Below, one piece after another: positions 39,378-49,320 of a stretch of DNA of 64,000 nt; positions within the stretch are counted from its first letter, which is position 1, and each line of letters begins with the position of its first letter. The stretch comes from Malaciobacter marinus (lineage in GTDB: Bacteria > Campylobacterota > Campylobacteria > Campylobacterales > Arcobacteraceae). Below the pieces are notes generated by a model. The model was given only the letters and a program-made list of their open reading frames with translations, was not told the DNA's origin and made no database searches. A program made the translations under genes and the position numbers. The stretch lies in assembly GCF_003544855.1 (NCBI RefSeq), contig NZ_CP032101.1:186001-250000 (forward strand), in the 5' to 3' direction.

Positions 39378-40043
39378 TTATTGTTCTAATTCTCCACCTA
39401 TGTATGCAAATACAATTAAATTTGCAATACTTGTAGCTCTATCAGCACATTTTTCTAGTTTTCTTAAACTACTTAGTAAGTTAAAGTAATCTCTAGAAAG
39501 TTCTTGGTTTTTTGAAATAAGTTTTAGAATGTTTTTTTCAACCATCGCATATAAGTCATCTGTTTTACTCTCTTCAACTAATACTTTATTAAAACTCTCT
39601 TCTATAAGCTTTTCATTTGTTTCATCAAGCATACTTAATGTTATTTCAAGTGCACTAGCTGCAGCTTTTTGTAAGGGAATTGCATATTCTAAAATAGTAG
39701 TTTCATCAAGTTCATCTGAAAATGATTTTCTAAAAGTCTTTATAAATATTTTTGAATTAGTACCCGCTCTTACTAATTCATTTGTAATCTTTAAATAAGA
39801 AACCATATGTCTTAAATCTTTTGCTTCTGGTGAATATAAAGCAAGTGTTGTAACTATTAAATTGTCAATTTCATTTGATTTTGAAACTAATTTTTTTAAA
39901 GATAAATCAATATCTTTTAATAAATTTATGTCATTATCTTTTAATGCTTTTAATGAAGTTTTATTAGCTTTTAATACAATTTCGCCAATCTGCCTTATTT
40001 CATTTTTTATTGTTTTGATTTTTTCCTCATAAGTTTTTAACAT
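39378..40043 (-). CDS. phoU: Phosphate transport regulator PhoU
   Basis: 221 aa of two repeated three-helix PhoU units. The E/D-x-x-x-D metal-binding patterns appear as NEIDNLIVTT and KTDDLYAMVEK; RDYFNLLSSLRKLEKCADRATSIAN matches the C-terminal signature. It couples the Pst transporter to PhoR signalling. It overlaps pstB by one base. Confidence 0.93.
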   Translation of the reverse strand: MLKTYEEKIKTIKNEIRQIGEIVLKANKTSLKALKDNDINLLKDIDLSLKKLVSKSNEIDNLIVTTLALYSPEAKDLRHMVSYLKITNELVRAGTNSKIFIKTFRKSFSDELDETTILEYAIPLQKAAASALEITLSMLDETNEKLIEESFNKVLVEESKTDDLYAMVEKNILKLISKNQELSRDYFNLLSSLRKLEKCADRATSIANLIVFAYIGGELEQ

Positions 40044-40822
40044 TATCCAAACCTTCCTGTAATATAATCTTCTGTTTTTTTATTATTTGGATTTACAAAT
40101 ATTGTTTCTGTTTCATCATACTCAATTAGTTTACCTAAGTGAAAAAATGCAGTATAATCAGCAACTCTTGCTGCTTGTTGCATATTATGAGTAACAGTTA
40201 TAATTGTATAATCTTGTTTTAGCTCTAACATTAAAGCTTCTATCTTTTCTGTTGAAATTGGATCAAGTGCAGATGTTGGCTCATCCATTAAAATAACTTC
40301 TGGTTTTACAGCAATTGTTCTTGCTATACAAAGTCTTTGTTGTTGACCTCCTGAAAGTGATGTTCCTGGTTCACCTAATTTGTCTTTAACTTCTTCCCAT
40401 AAACCAGACTTTTTTAAAGATGACTCAACTAACTCATCACACTCTTTTCCTTTTTTTACAATTCCATGCTTAAGTGGTGCATAAGCTACATTTTCATAAA
40501 TAGATTTTGGAAATGGATTTGGTTGTTGAAAAACCATTCCAATTTTTTTTCTAACACTTACTTCATCCACATCTTTATCATAAATATTTTTTTTATCAAT
40601 TATCACTTCACCATCACTTTTTACAATTGGAATTAAATCATTCATTCTGTTTAAACATCTTAAAAATGTAGATTTTCCACATCCAGATGGTCCAATTAAA
40701 GCTGTTATTTTATTTTTATAAATATCTACGTCAATATTGTGTAAAGCATGATTATCTCCATACCATAGATTTAAAGCTTTAACATTGACTTTTATTTCAT
40801 TCTTTTTATTTTCTTTATTCAT
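40043..40822 (-). CDS. pstB: Phosphate ABC transporter ATPase PstB
   Basis: About 259 aa. Walker [11 protein letters not shown]-loop [13 protein letters not shown], signature LSGGQQQR, Walker [13 protein letters not shown] and switch His in VTHNMQQA are intact; NPFPKS and the length are typical of PstB. I set the start at 40822 (MNKENKK) because TAGGAAA lies about 7 nt before it; an upstream ATG at 40840 gives six more residues but a poorer ribosome site. The pstA stop is 11 bp upstream of the chosen start. Confidence 0.95.
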   Translation of the reverse strand: MNKENKKNEIKVNVKALNLWYGDNHALHNIDVDIYKNKITALIGPSGCGKSTFLRCLNRMNDLIPIVKSDGEVIIDKKNIYDKDVDEVSVRKKIGMVFQQPNPFPKSIYENVAYAPLKHGIVKKGKECDELVESSLKKSGLWEEVKDKLGEPGTSLSGGQQQRLCIARTIAVKPEVILMDEPTSALDPISTEKIEALMLELKQDYTIITVTHNMQQAARVADYTAFFHLGKLIEYDETETIFVNPNNKKTEDYITGRFG

Positions 40823-40833
40823 TTTAATATTTC

Positions 40834-42024
40834 CTACCATTTAACTTCGAATTTTTTTCTTAAATATATTGCAAGTGTATTTAGTGAAATTAAAACACTT
40901 AATAAAACAATAATACCAGCTGCTGTTTTTTCTATATACATTCTTTCTGGCATTCCTGCCCATGTAAATATTTGAGCTGGCATAACAGTTGCAGCTTGTG
41001 TAACAGAAGATGGAGCATCGGGAATAAATGCAATCATACCAACAATAATAAGTGGAGCTGTTTCTCCCATAGCTTGTGCAAGTCCAATAATTGAACCTGT
41101 CATAATTCCAGGAAAAGCTAAAGGTAAAACATGGTCTCTTGTTACTTGAATTTTTGTAAGACCAAGTCCATAACCTGCTTGTCTAATAGAATCAGGAACA
41201 CTTCTTAATGCAGCCCTTGCACTTACAATTATAATAGGTAATGTCATAAGTGCTAAAGTTAGACCACCAACTAAAGGTGAACTTCTAGGAAGCCCAAATA
41301 AGCTTATAAATATTGCAAGACCCAAAAGACCAAATAGTATTGATGGAATGGCTGCAAGATTATTTATATTTACTTCTATTATTTGTGTAAACTTATTATC
41401 TTCTGCAAACTCTTCAAGATAAATTGCTGTCATAACTCCAATAGGAAAAGCAACAAGCATTGTAATAAGAAGTGTTAACACTGAACCAATAATTGCTGAT
41501 TTAAAACCTGCATATTCAGGTGTTTTAGAATCTCCATTTTCAAAAAAGAGTTTATTAAATTGTAGTTGTGCTTTGTTTTCAGCTTTTAAATCATCAACTA
41601 TAATTCTATCTTTTCTTTTTAACTTATAATAATGACCCTTTAAATATTGATCAACTTGATCATCTGCTAAAACCCATGTAGAGATTGTTTTACCCATTAA
41701 ACTTGGATCTTTTTCAATCATATTTGGAACTTCTCTAATCCATGCTCTTGAAACAACACCTGTATATTTTCTATCAATTGATTTTCTATAGTTTTTTATT
41801 GATGTTTCATTATATGTTACATCAACAAGTAAATATGCTTGTTTAAAAGCAGGTGAACCTTTTGTAACTATATCTGTTAAGAAAAATGCTAAAAATGCAA
41901 TAGAAAAAACAAGTGAGCCAAGAGTAAAAAGCTTGAATCTTCTTGAACTTTTATGCCTGTTTTTTAAACTTGGGTCATAAAATGGATTTTCTTCTTTTTT
42001 ATTCTTTTTTCTTTTAATTATCAT
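40834..42024 (-). CDS. pstA: Phosphate ABC permease PstA
   Basis: 396 aa, longer than most PstA proteins because of a periplasmic region of about 130 residues between the first helix (near residues 35-52) and the transport core. The core has the binding-protein-dependent permease motif (EAA loop) near [25 protein letters not shown]. Six membrane helices follow the usual scheme. It overlaps pstC by 4 bp (ATGA). Confidence 0.92.
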   Translation of the reverse strand: MIIKRKKNKKEENPFYDPSLKNRHKSSRRFKLFTLGSLVFSIAFLAFFLTDIVTKGSPAFKQAYLLVDVTYNETSIKNYRKSIDRKYTGVVSRAWIREVPNMIEKDPSLMGKTISTWVLADDQVDQYLKGHYYKLKRKDRIIVDDLKAENKAQLQFNKLFFENGDSKTPEYAGFKSAIIGSVLTLLITMLVAFPIGVMTAIYLEEFAEDNKFTQIIEVNINNLAAIPSILFGLLGLAIFISLFGLPRSSPLVGGLTLALMTLPIIIVSARAALRSVPDSIRQAGYGLGLTKIQVTRDHVLPLAFPGIMTGSIIGLAQAMGETAPLIIVGMIAFIPDAPSSVTQAATVMPAQIFTWAGMPERMYIEKTAAGIIVLLSVLISLNTLAIYLRKKFEVKW

Positions 42025-42950
42025 AATGTATTCACTTTATATTTTTCTTTAAATTTTCTAATTAACATTAGTGAAATAATATTTAATACTAATGTCACAA
42101 TAAACAAAACAAGTCCTAATGCAAATGCTGAAAGAGTAGCAGGAGAGTTAAAAGCTTGATCTCCTACAAGTGCATCAACAATTCTAACTGTTACTGTTGT
42201 CATATCTTCTAAAGGATTGATTGATAAATTTGGTCTTAAACCTGCTGCCATAACAACAATCATAGTTTCACCTAAAGCTTTTGAAAGACCTAGCAATGAA
42301 GCTGAAATTATACCTGGCATTGCAGAGGGTAAAACAATATTTTTTATTGTTTCTCCTTGCGTCAAACCTAATCCCAAAGAAGCTTTTCTTTGTGAGTCTG
42401 GAACAGCTCTAATTACATCATCACTTAATGATGCAATTACAGGAATTATCATAATCCCCATTACGATACCAGATGCAAGTGCTGAGTTAAACGAGGCTTC
42501 AAAACCTAATGAAGCAGCTGCTTTTACAACAAATGGAGCTACTGTAATTGCAGCAAAGAAACCATAAACAACAGTAGGAATACCTGCTAAAATCTCTAAA
42601 AGTGGTTTTAAAGTATTTCTTACTTTTCCTGATGCATATTCACTTAGATAAACAGCACTTCCCAGTCCAACTGGTATTGCAACTGCCATTGCTATAATTG
42701 TAATTACAAAAGTACCTGTAAAAATAGGCACTGCACCAAATTTACTGTTTGCAATTCCTGGTGACCATTCTGTACCTGTAATAAAGTACCAAAAACTTCT
42801 TAATTTGAAAAATTCTATAGCTTCAAAAAGAATTGAAAATAGAATTCCAAATGTTGTTAAAATAGAGATAATTGAAGCAGTAATTAATAATGCCTTAATT
42901 ACTTTTTCTTTTATCTCTGTGGATTTATTTCTTGTTTCAAAGGGTGTCAA
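42021..42950 (-). CDS. pstC: Phosphate ABC permease PstC
   Basis: 309 aa, six membrane helices, with the EAA loop ASLGLGLTQGETIKNIVLPSA. Forms the channel with PstA. TTG start (TTG ACA CCC TTT) with a ribosome site AAAGG about 9 nt upstream. It is the first gene of the seven-gene operon and is preceded by the GTAACC direct repeat and a -10 box, so it has its own phosphate-regulated promoter. Confidence 0.94.
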   Translation of the reverse strand: MTPFETRNKSTEIKEKVIKALLITASIISILTTFGILFSILFEAIEFFKLRSFWYFITGTEWSPGIANSKFGAVPIFTGTFVITIIAMAVAIPVGLGSAVYLSEYASGKVRNTLKPLLEILAGIPTVVYGFFAAITVAPFVVKAAASLGFEASFNSALASGIVMGIMIIPVIASLSDDVIRAVPDSQRKASLGLGLTQGETIKNIVLPSAMPGIISASLLGLSKALGETMIVVMAAGLRPNLSINPLEDMTTVTVRIVDALVGDQAFNSPATLSAFALGLVLFIVTLVLNIISLMLIRKFKEKYKVNTL

Positions 42951-42981
42951 TACATTTACCTTTATTTCTAAAATTTAAAAA

Positions 42982-43014
42982 ATTCTATAGAAAATTGGTT
43001 ACAAATAGGTTACA
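42982..43014 (-). promoter_or_regulatory. Putative Pho box and -10 of pstC
   Basis: On the minus strand TGTAACC-TATT-TGTAACC occupies 43014-42997 (7-4-7, period 11), then exactly 9 nt, then TAGAAT at 42987-42982. The same spacing is seen upstream of pstS. The repeat overlaps the stop codon of the preceding EAL-GGDEF gene, which ends at 43010. Confidence 0.7.
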
Positions 43015-44758
43015 TTAGAATACAACTACCAAGTGGAGTGTTTGTAAGCTTGGAATCTTTTTTTATTTTTCCTAGTACTTTATCAAGATTTGAAGAGTTT
43101 GAATATTTTGTAATTTCTATTATGGCAGAACATACACTTAAAAGTTTAAATTTTCTCATTACTGCAAATCTATCTTTAGTTCTTATGAATCCATTTTCTT
43201 TATCTTCTTCATTATATAAACTACTAACACATTGTTTAAACTCTTGTTGTATTTGCTTTGTTTTTTTATATACTTTCTCAAATTTTTTGTTTTTAAATCC
43301 TACAAAAAAATCATCCCCTCCAATATGCGCAATAAAACTATTTTTAGATAAGTTTTTTTGTAATAATTCAGAAAATATCAGTATTGCTCTATCTCCTTGT
43401 CTAAATCCATAATAGTCATTAAAAGGCTTAAAATCATTAAAGTCAAAGTAGACTATATGTGTTATATCATCACTTTGGAAACTCTCTTTTATAAACTTAT
43501 CAATTTGATTATTACCAGGAAGTTTTGTAAGAGGATTTTGATTTTGTGCAATTTCAATATTTCTTTTAAAGGATAAAGACAAAAGATTATTTACATTAAT
43601 AAATCCAATATATTTACTATTTTTTGTTACAAAGATACCTTTTGATTTATTGCCTCTTAAATTAAACATTTCTAATGTTTTATCTATTCCCCAAGATACT
43701 TCAATAGATAATGATGGTTTTATATATGAACTCAATCTTGATTTAAAAGATACATTTTGTGCAAGTGATAAGCCATATTGTGAATATGATAGTTTTTTGA
43801 TATCAACTTCATAAACCACTCCCATAAGTGTTTTATATTCATCAATAATTGGAACAAAAGTATTATTTGGAAACTCTTTAAAATATAAAAACAAATCATG
43901 CAAACTTGAATTGATACTAAGTGGTTCAATAAACTCAATATAATCTTTATCAATTAAATTACTTTTATTGTTTCTTCTGTCATTTTTAAAAAGATATGGA
44001 ATATCTTCATAGGTGTCTTGTATATCTAATATATTTAGACTTGGTTTTAAAATTAAAAAACCTTGAATATAATCAATATTAATCTCTTTACAAGTATAAT
44101 ATTCTGCAATTGTTTCTATACCCTCAGCTATTACTACTATACCCATAACATGTGCCATATCTACAATTGAAGAACAAAATAGTTTTTTTCTTGAATCTTT
44201 ATTTATATCTTTTATAAAAAATCTATCAAGTTTAATATAGTCTGCTTCACTCAAATATAAAAGTTCAAGCCCTGAAATACCAGTACCAAAATCATCAATT
44301 GCAATATTGAAACCTTCATTTTTATAATTAGTTAATATTTTATTAATCATAATTTTATTTTGCATTGAGCCATTTTCTGTAATTTCAAAACAAATAGAAT
44401 TCTCTTTAATATTTAGTTCATTTAAGATTTTATTTGTATTTCCTTTTTCATAATCAGGCATATACAAAAGCCTATTATCTAAATTATAAAAAAGTTTTAA
44501 ATCTTCTATTTTTATATGACTAAATTTTTCAATAGCTTTTTTTCTAAGAATTAAATCAATTTTATAGAGTATTTTTTTATCAAAGAAACTATCAAATAGA
44601 TCTAAAATAGATTTATATCCAAGATTTTGATATCCTCTTATTAAAGCTTCAACAGCAAAAGTTTTTCCAGTTCTTGTATTTACTATTGGTTGAAATGCAT
44701 AATCTAACTTATCAACAATTATACTGAAATCTTCACTTGGTTTTTTTGCAGTCGACAT
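43010..44758 (-). CDS. c-di-GMP protein with EAL, CBS and GGDEF-like domains
   Basis: 582 aa. Order is EAL (residues 10-250), a CBS pair (about 265-390), then GGDEF-like (about 400-570). No membrane helix. The EAL domain keeps EALIRG, EITENG, DDFGTGISG, IKLDRFF and EGIET, so phosphodiesterase activity is plausible. The GGDEF core reads GGDDF, with Asp in place of the signature Glu, so cyclase activity is doubtful; it may bind nucleotide as a regulator. CBS modules often bind adenine nucleotides. It lies between pstS and pstC, which suggests, but does not show, a link between phosphate and c-di-GMP. Confidence 0.85.
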   Translation of the reverse strand: MSTAKKPSEDFSIIVDKLDYAFQPIVNTRTGKTFAVEALIRGYQNLGYKSILDLFDSFFDKKILYKIDLILRKKAIEKFSHIKIEDLKLFYNLDNRLLYMPDYEKGNTNKILNELNIKENSICFEITENGSMQNKIMINKILTNYKNEGFNIAIDDFGTGISGLELLYLSEADYIKLDRFFIKDINKDSRKKLFCSSIVDMAHVMGIVVIAEGIETIAEYYTCKEINIDYIQGFLILKPSLNILDIQDTYEDIPYLFKNDRRNNKSNLIDKDYIEFIEPLSINSSLHDLFLYFKEFPNNTFVPIIDEYKTLMGVVYEVDIKKLSYSQYGLSLAQNVSFKSRLSSYIKPSLSIEVSWGIDKTLEMFNLRGNKSKGIFVTKNSKYIGFINVNNLLSLSFKRNIEIAQNQNPLTKLPGNNQIDKFIKESFQSDDITHIVYFDFNDFKPFNDYYGFRQGDRAILIFSELLQKNLSKNSFIAHIGGDDFFVGFKNKKFEKVYKKTKQIQQEFKQCVSSLYNEEDKENGFIRTKDRFAVMRKFKLLSVCSAIIEITKYSNSSNLDKVLGKIKKDSKLTNTPLGSCILM

Positions 44759-44846
44759 AAGAAGACCTTTTTAGTTATATATATAGATCTTTGTTATTTA
44801 TTTGCCAAAATAGATAAAGACCTATATTTATAGCTAGTTTATATAA

Positions 44847-44872
44847 ATTAAAGAGGAGAGTTCCTCTTTAAT
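44847..44872 (-). terminator. Terminator between pstS and the EAL-GGDEF gene
   Basis: Perfect 11-bp arms (attaaagagga at 44847-44857, tcctctttaat at 44862-44872) with a 4-nt loop, just downstream of the pstS stop. It could attenuate pstS transcription into the next gene, allowing abundant binding protein. Confidence 0.6.
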
Positions 44873-44874
44873 AT

Positions 44875-45927
44875 TTAATGTTTTAAATCTTCTAATGTAA
44901 GATTTTGTCTTTTAGAAACTCTTGTTTTAATAGTTTCTCTTTGTGCTTTTGGTAAAGGAATAAGACCAATTTCAGTTAAAATTCCATTTTCACCAATCAT
45001 CATATCATCTGTGAACATATTTACATACTCTTTCATAGCAGGAACATCTTTTTCATGTGAATTTTTAATATAGAAAAATAGTGATCTTGATACTGGGTAT
45101 TTACCTGAAGAGATTGCATCTGGAGTTGGCATTACTCCATTAATTTTAGAACCAATCAATTTATCTTCATTTTCAACTAAGAATGAATATCCAAAAATAC
45201 CAAATGCATTTTTATTTTTAACTAATTTTTGAACAATTAAGTTATCATTTTCACCTGATGGAACATATACACCATCTTGTCTTACTTTATGGTATTTTTT
45301 ATAAGCTTTATATTTTTCTTTATCTTTTTTATATAAAGATGTATATTCTGGCATTTTTTTGAATGTAGCTTTTAAAATCATATCTTCAAATGCATCTCTA
45401 GTTCCTGATGATTTTGGAGGACCATAAATTATGATTTCTCTATTTGGTAGTGATGAGTCAATCTCAGACCATTTTTTATAAGGATTATCAATTAATTTTC
45501 CATTTTTTCCTGGAACTTCTGCTGCAACTGCTAATGCTAATTGTTTAGTAGTTACTGAAAATGGTTTATTATCTTTTGATTCAGCAAATGCAATTCCATC
45601 AAAACCTATTACTACTTCTGTGATTTTAGTAACACCATTTTTTTCACATAATTTAAACTCTTTAGTTTTCATTCTTCTTGAAGCATTTGTAATATCAGGT
45701 GTATTTAAATCATTTCCTGCACAAAATAGTTTCATACCACCACCTGAACCAGTTGATTCTACAACAGGAGTAGGGTATTTAGTTGTTGCTCCTAGTTCTT
45801 CTGCTACAGCAGAGGCAAAAGGATAAACAGTTGATGAACCAACCATTTTAATTTGATCTCTAGCGCTTAAACTTACAGTTAAAGCAGCACTTGCAAGAAT
45901 TGCTAATGTTGTTTTTTTTAATGTCAT
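44875..45927 (-). CDS. pstS: Periplasmic phosphate-binding protein PstS
   Basis: 350 aa with a signal peptide (MTLKKTTLAILASAALTVSLSA). The phosphate-binding MVGSSTVYPFASAVAEELG and STGSGGGMKLFCAG near the N-terminus, and PPKSSGTRDAFEDM, are family hallmarks. It delivers phosphate to PstCA. It is transcribed separately from the rest of the system with its own GTAACC repeat promoter and is followed by a terminator. Confidence 0.95.
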   Translation of the reverse strand: MTLKKTTLAILASAALTVSLSARDQIKMVGSSTVYPFASAVAEELGATTKYPTPVVESTGSGGGMKLFCAGNDLNTPDITNASRRMKTKEFKLCEKNGVTKITEVVIGFDGIAFAESKDNKPFSVTTKQLALAVAAEVPGKNGKLIDNPYKKWSEIDSSLPNREIIIYGPPKSSGTRDAFEDMILKATFKKMPEYTSLYKKDKEKYKAYKKYHKVRQDGVYVPSGENDNLIVQKLVKNKNAFGIFGYSFLVENEDKLIGSKINGVMPTPDAISSGKYPVSRSLFFYIKNSHEKDVPAMKEYVNMFTDDMMIGENGILTEIGLIPLPKAQRETIKTRVSKRQNLTLEDLKH

Positions 45928-45958
45928 GTTTTATTCTCCATTGATGTTTGATAGAGAA

Positions 45959-45991
45959 ATTGTACACTTCGTTGGTTACATTTTGGTTACT
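45959..45991 (-). promoter_or_regulatory. Putative Pho box and -10 of pstS
   Basis: On the minus strand AGTAACC-AAAA-TGTAACC spans 45991-45974, then exactly 9 nt, then TACAAT at 45964-45959. The start codon follows about 30 bp further. The repeat unit, period and distance match the pstC site. Confidence 0.7.
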
Positions 45992-46029
45992 ATTTGTTAA
46001 GTAAGAAGAAGATGAAAAGAAGTGACTAT

Positions 46030-47097
46030 TTATACGTCACTTGTTTCCATGAGTTTTGATTGATAATCTGCAATTAATGGATCAATTATTTCATCAAATA
46101 ATCCATCATTCATTATGTATTCAAGTCTATAAAGAGTAAGGTTAATTCTATGGTCTGAAACTCTATTTTGTGGATAATTATATGTTCTAATTCTTCCACT
46201 TCTATCTCCAGTTCCAACCTGGGCTTTTCTATCTGCACCTTCTTGAGCCATTTTTTCTTTCATTTGTAAATCATAAAGTCTTGCTTTAAGAACTTTCATG
46301 GCTTTTTCTCTATTTTTATGTTGTGATTTTTGGTCTTGGTTTGTTACTACAAGTCCACTTGGAAGGTGAGTAATTCTTACTGCACTATCTGTTGTATTTA
46401 CAGATTGTCCTCCATTACCACTTGCTCTCATTACATCAATTTTTAAATCGTTTGGATTTATTTCTATTTCTACATCATCAACTTCTGGCATAACTGCAAC
46501 AGTAATTGCTGATGTGTGAACTCTTCCTTGTGATTCAGTTGCTGGAACTCTTTGAACTCTGTGTGTTCCACCTTCAAACTTTAGCTTACTATATGCATGG
46601 TCACCTTTTACTAAAAGTACCAATTCTTTATAGCCACCAGCCTCATTCTCACTTGAGTTCATTATTTCGACTTTCCAACCATTGTTCTCTGCATATCTTA
46701 AATAACCTCTAAATAGGTCACTTACAAAAATAGCAGCTTCATCTCCACCTGTTCCAGCTCTTAGCTCTAAATATATATTTTTGTCATCATTTGGATCTTT
46801 TGGCATCATAAGAATTTTAATCTCTTCTTCTAAATTATGTTTAGTTGAATCTAATTCTTTTAATTCTTCTTTTGCAAGTTCACCTAGTTCTTTGTCTTCT
46901 AAAAGTACTTTACTTTCTTCTATACCTTCAAGAACTTGAATATATTCTTTTGCTCTAGTAACAATTGGTTCAATAGATGATTGTTCTTTTGAAAGTTCTG
47001 TCATCTTTTTTATGTCAGATGTAACTTCTGGTGAGATCAACATTTCGTTAATCTCTTCATATTTATTTATAAAATGTTGCAGTTTTTCTTTTAGCAT
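46030..47097 (-). CDS. prfA: Peptide chain release factor 1
   Basis: 355 aa, reads UAA and UAG. The catalytic GGQ is in [18 protein letters not shown]. The recognition region [12 protein letters not shown], following a tripeptide context typical of RF1 rather than RF2, and the length without an RF2-style programmed frameshift support RF1. The weak 7-bp hairpin around 46020-46042 at its 3' end could be a terminator. Its start lies 28 bp after the rpsT stop. Confidence 0.96.
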   Translation of the reverse strand: MLKEKLQHFINKYEEINEMLISPEVTSDIKKMTELSKEQSSIEPIVTRAKEYIQVLEGIEESKVLLEDKELGELAKEELKELDSTKHNLEEEIKILMMPKDPNDDKNIYLELRAGTGGDEAAIFVSDLFRGYLRYAENNGWKVEIMNSSENEAGGYKELVLLVKGDHAYSKLKFEGGTHRVQRVPATESQGRVHTSAITVAVMPEVDDVEIEINPNDLKIDVMRASGNGGQSVNTTDSAVRITHLPSGLVVTNQDQKSQHKNREKAMKVLKARLYDLQMKEKMAQEGADRKAQVGTGDRSGRIRTYNYPQNRVSDHRINLTLYRLEYIMNDGLFDEIIDPLIADYQSKLMETSDV

Positions 47098-47124
47098 AAT
47101 TATATTTACTATATAACCTTTAGA

Positions 47125-47385
47125 TTATATAGCATTTACTTTAGTTTGTAATCTACTAACTTTTCTTGCAGCATTACCTTTTTTTAATACACCTTTACTT
47201 ACACAATGGTGAATATATTTATTCGCAGTCTTCATTGCTTCAGTAGCTTTTTCTTTATCACTTACTTCAACAGCAGATAGTACATCTTTAGTTATATTTT
47301 TAACTCTAGTTTTGTAGAATCTATTTCTTTCTGTTCTAACTTTAGTTTGTCTAGCTCTTTTTTCAGCAGATTTATGATTTGCCAT
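47125..47385 (-). CDS. rpsT: 30S ribosomal protein S20
   Basis: 86 aa, three long helices. Start [21 protein letters not shown] and [20 protein letters not shown] are family features. Binds 16S early in assembly. It is divergent from glmM and shares an 85-bp promoter region with it. Confidence 0.96.
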   Translation of the reverse strand: MANHKSAEKRARQTKVRTERNRFYKTRVKNITKDVLSAVEVSDKEKATEAMKTANKYIHHCVSKGVLKKGNAARKVSRLQTKVNAI

Positions 47386-47470
47386 TTTATTTTAACCTCT
47401 TTGTAAAAAATTTAAGGGTAGAATGTTACCTAAAATAACTTTAAATTAAGTTTAAATTTAGGAAGATTTA

Positions 47471-48805
47471 ATGAAACTATTTGGAACTGATGGAGTAAGA
47501 GGAAAAGCTGGTGAGTTTTTAGATGCAATAACTACAATGAAACTTGCAATGGCAGCTGGGATACATTTTAGAAAGCATTCTACTACAAATAAAATTTTAG
47601 TGGGAAAGGATACTAGAAGAAGTGGTTATATGATAGAAAATGCCCTTGTTTCAGGATTAACAGCAATTGGGTATGATGTTATTCAAATAGGCCCTATGCC
47701 TACTCCTGCAATTGCATATTTAACAGAAAGTATGAGATGTGATGCGGGAATTATGATTAGTGCTTCTCATAATCCTTATGATGATAATGGAATTAAATTT
47801 TTTGATAATCATGGAAATAAATTAAGTTCAAAGTGTGAAACAGAAATCGAAAATATTTTTGCAAATGAAGAATACTTAAGTTCTCAACAAAAAACAGGAA
47901 AAGAAATTGGGGCTTCAAAAAGAATTGATGATGTTATTGGAAGATATATTGTTTCAATTAAGAGTTCTTTTCCAAAAGATTTAACTTTACAAGGTATTAG
48001 AATAGTTTTAGATTGTGCAAATGGGGCTGCTTATAAAGTTGGGCCAACAATTCTTGAAGAGTTAGGTGCAGAAGTAGTAATTATTAACAACGCCCCTAAT
48101 GGATACAATATCAATGATGATTGTGGAGCACTTCACCCTAAAAATGTTGGAAAAATAGTATTAGAAACTAGGGCTGATATAGGAATTGCACTTGATGGTG
48201 ATGCTGATAGGTTAGTAGTAGTTGATGAAAAAGGTGAAGTTATATCAGGTGATAAACTAATTGGTGCATTATGTACATATTTAAGTAGTCAAAACTTATT
48301 ATCAAAAAATGCTTGTGTTGCAACAGTTATGAGTAATCAAGCATTAGAAGATTATTTAAATGAACATAATATAGAACTTCAAAGAAGTGATGTTGGGGAT
48401 AAGTATGTTTTAGAAGGAATGAAAAATTGTTCTTTAAACTTTGGTGGTGAACAAAGTGGACATATAATTTTTTCAGATGTTGCAAAAACAGGAGATGGAT
48501 TAGCAAGTGCCTTACAAGTTCTTGCCATGATGGTGAAAAGTAAAAAAACAGCCAGTGAGATATTAAATCCTTTTGAATTATATCCACAAGTATTAAAAAA
48601 TATTATTGTTAGTCAAAAAAAGCCATTAAATAAGATTGAAGGCTTAAAAGAGCTTCAAGAAGAGATTAAAAGCTTAGGAATGAGAGATCTAATTAGATAC
48701 TCAGGAACAGAAAAAAAGTTAAGAGTTTTACTTGAAGGTAAAGATAAAAAATTAGTAGATGAATATATGGAAAAATTAACAGAGTTTTTTAAAAATAGAC
48801 TATGA
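47471..48805 (+). CDS. glmM: Phosphoglucosamine mutase GlmM
   Basis: 444 aa, converts glucosamine 6-phosphate to the 1-phosphate for UDP-GlcNAc, feeding peptidoglycan and LPS. Active-site phosphoserine loop [13 protein letters not shown], metal-binding DGDADR, sugar loop GGEQSGHI and phosphate-binding [11 protein letters not shown] are all present. A -10-like TAGAAT lies about 50 bp upstream. It overlaps lspA by 4 bp. Confidence 0.97.
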   Translation: MKLFGTDGVRGKAGEFLDAITTMKLAMAAGIHFRKHSTTNKILVGKDTRRSGYMIENALVSGLTAIGYDVIQIGPMPTPAIAYLTESMRCDAGIMISASHNPYDDNGIKFFDNHGNKLSSKCETEIENIFANEEYLSSQQKTGKEIGASKRIDDVIGRYIVSIKSSFPKDLTLQGIRIVLDCANGAAYKVGPTILEELGAEVVIINNAPNGYNINDDCGALHPKNVGKIVLETRADIGIALDGDADRLVVVDEKGEVISGDKLIGALCTYLSSQNLLSKNACVATVMSNQALEDYLNEHNIELQRSDVGDKYVLEGMKNCSLNFGGEQSGHIIFSDVAKTGDGLASALQVLAMMVKSKKTASEILNPFELYPQVLKNIIVSQKKPLNKIEGLKELQEEIKSLGMRDLIRYSGTEKKLRVLLEGKDKKLVDEYMEKLTEFFKNRL

Positions 48806-49254
48806 ATAAAACAGTATTACTTTTTTTAATATTTTTAACTATTTTTATAATTGATCAAGCAATTAAATATGCTTTTGTTTACAATAACTGGGGTTATGAA
48901 GGAAGCTGTTTATCTTTTCAGTTAGCTTATAATTATGGTGTGGCATTTTCTATGTTCTCTTTTTTAAAAGAGTATTTAAAATATATTCAATTAGCCTTAG
49001 TATTTGCAGGAGTTATATATTTATATTTTAATAAAGATGTATTAAAAGAGTATGCTTTGCCAATTTCTCTTTTATTTGCAGGAGGATTATCTAATATTTT
49101 AGATAGGTTTACATATGAAGCAGTTGTTGATTATATATATTGGCATTGTGGTTTTGAGTTTGCAATATTTAATCTTGCAGATATGATTATTAATCTTGCT
49201 GTGGGAATTATTATATATAAACAAATTTGGGGCAAAAATAAAGAAGAAGCATAG
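48802..49254 (+). CDS. lspA: Lipoprotein signal peptidase LspA
   Basis: 150 aa, four membrane helices. The catalytic aspartates sit in [10 protein letters not shown] and FNLADMIIN, with NYGVAFSMF as the third conserved box. Cleaves prolipoprotein signal peptides at the inner membrane. The glmM-lspA pair is coupled by an ATGA overlap. Confidence 0.95.
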   Translation: MNKTVLLFLIFLTIFIIDQAIKYAFVYNNWGYEGSCLSFQLAYNYGVAFSMFSFLKEYLKYIQLALVFAGVIYLYFNKDVLKEYALPISLLFAGGLSNILDRFTYEAVVDYIYWHCGFEFAIFNLADMIINLAVGIIIYKQIWGKNKEEA

Positions 49255-49283
49255 GCTTTTTGTAAGGTTAACTTTTTTTTAGA

Positions 49284-49289
49284 TATAAT
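49284..49289 (+). promoter_or_regulatory. Putative -10 box upstream of leuC
   Basis: TATAAT in ttttttttagatataattttt, T-tract upstream and no -35, about 32 bp before the leuC start. Same form as the box before ribH. Confidence 0.5.
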
Positions 49290-49320
49290 TTTTGACAAAT
49301 TATATATTAAGTAGGAATAA

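Noticed and set aside
46020-46042. Terminator hairpin at the prfA end
   Set aside because: 7-bp stem with a 9-nt loop and no convincing U-tract; noted under prfA but not called as a separate feature.
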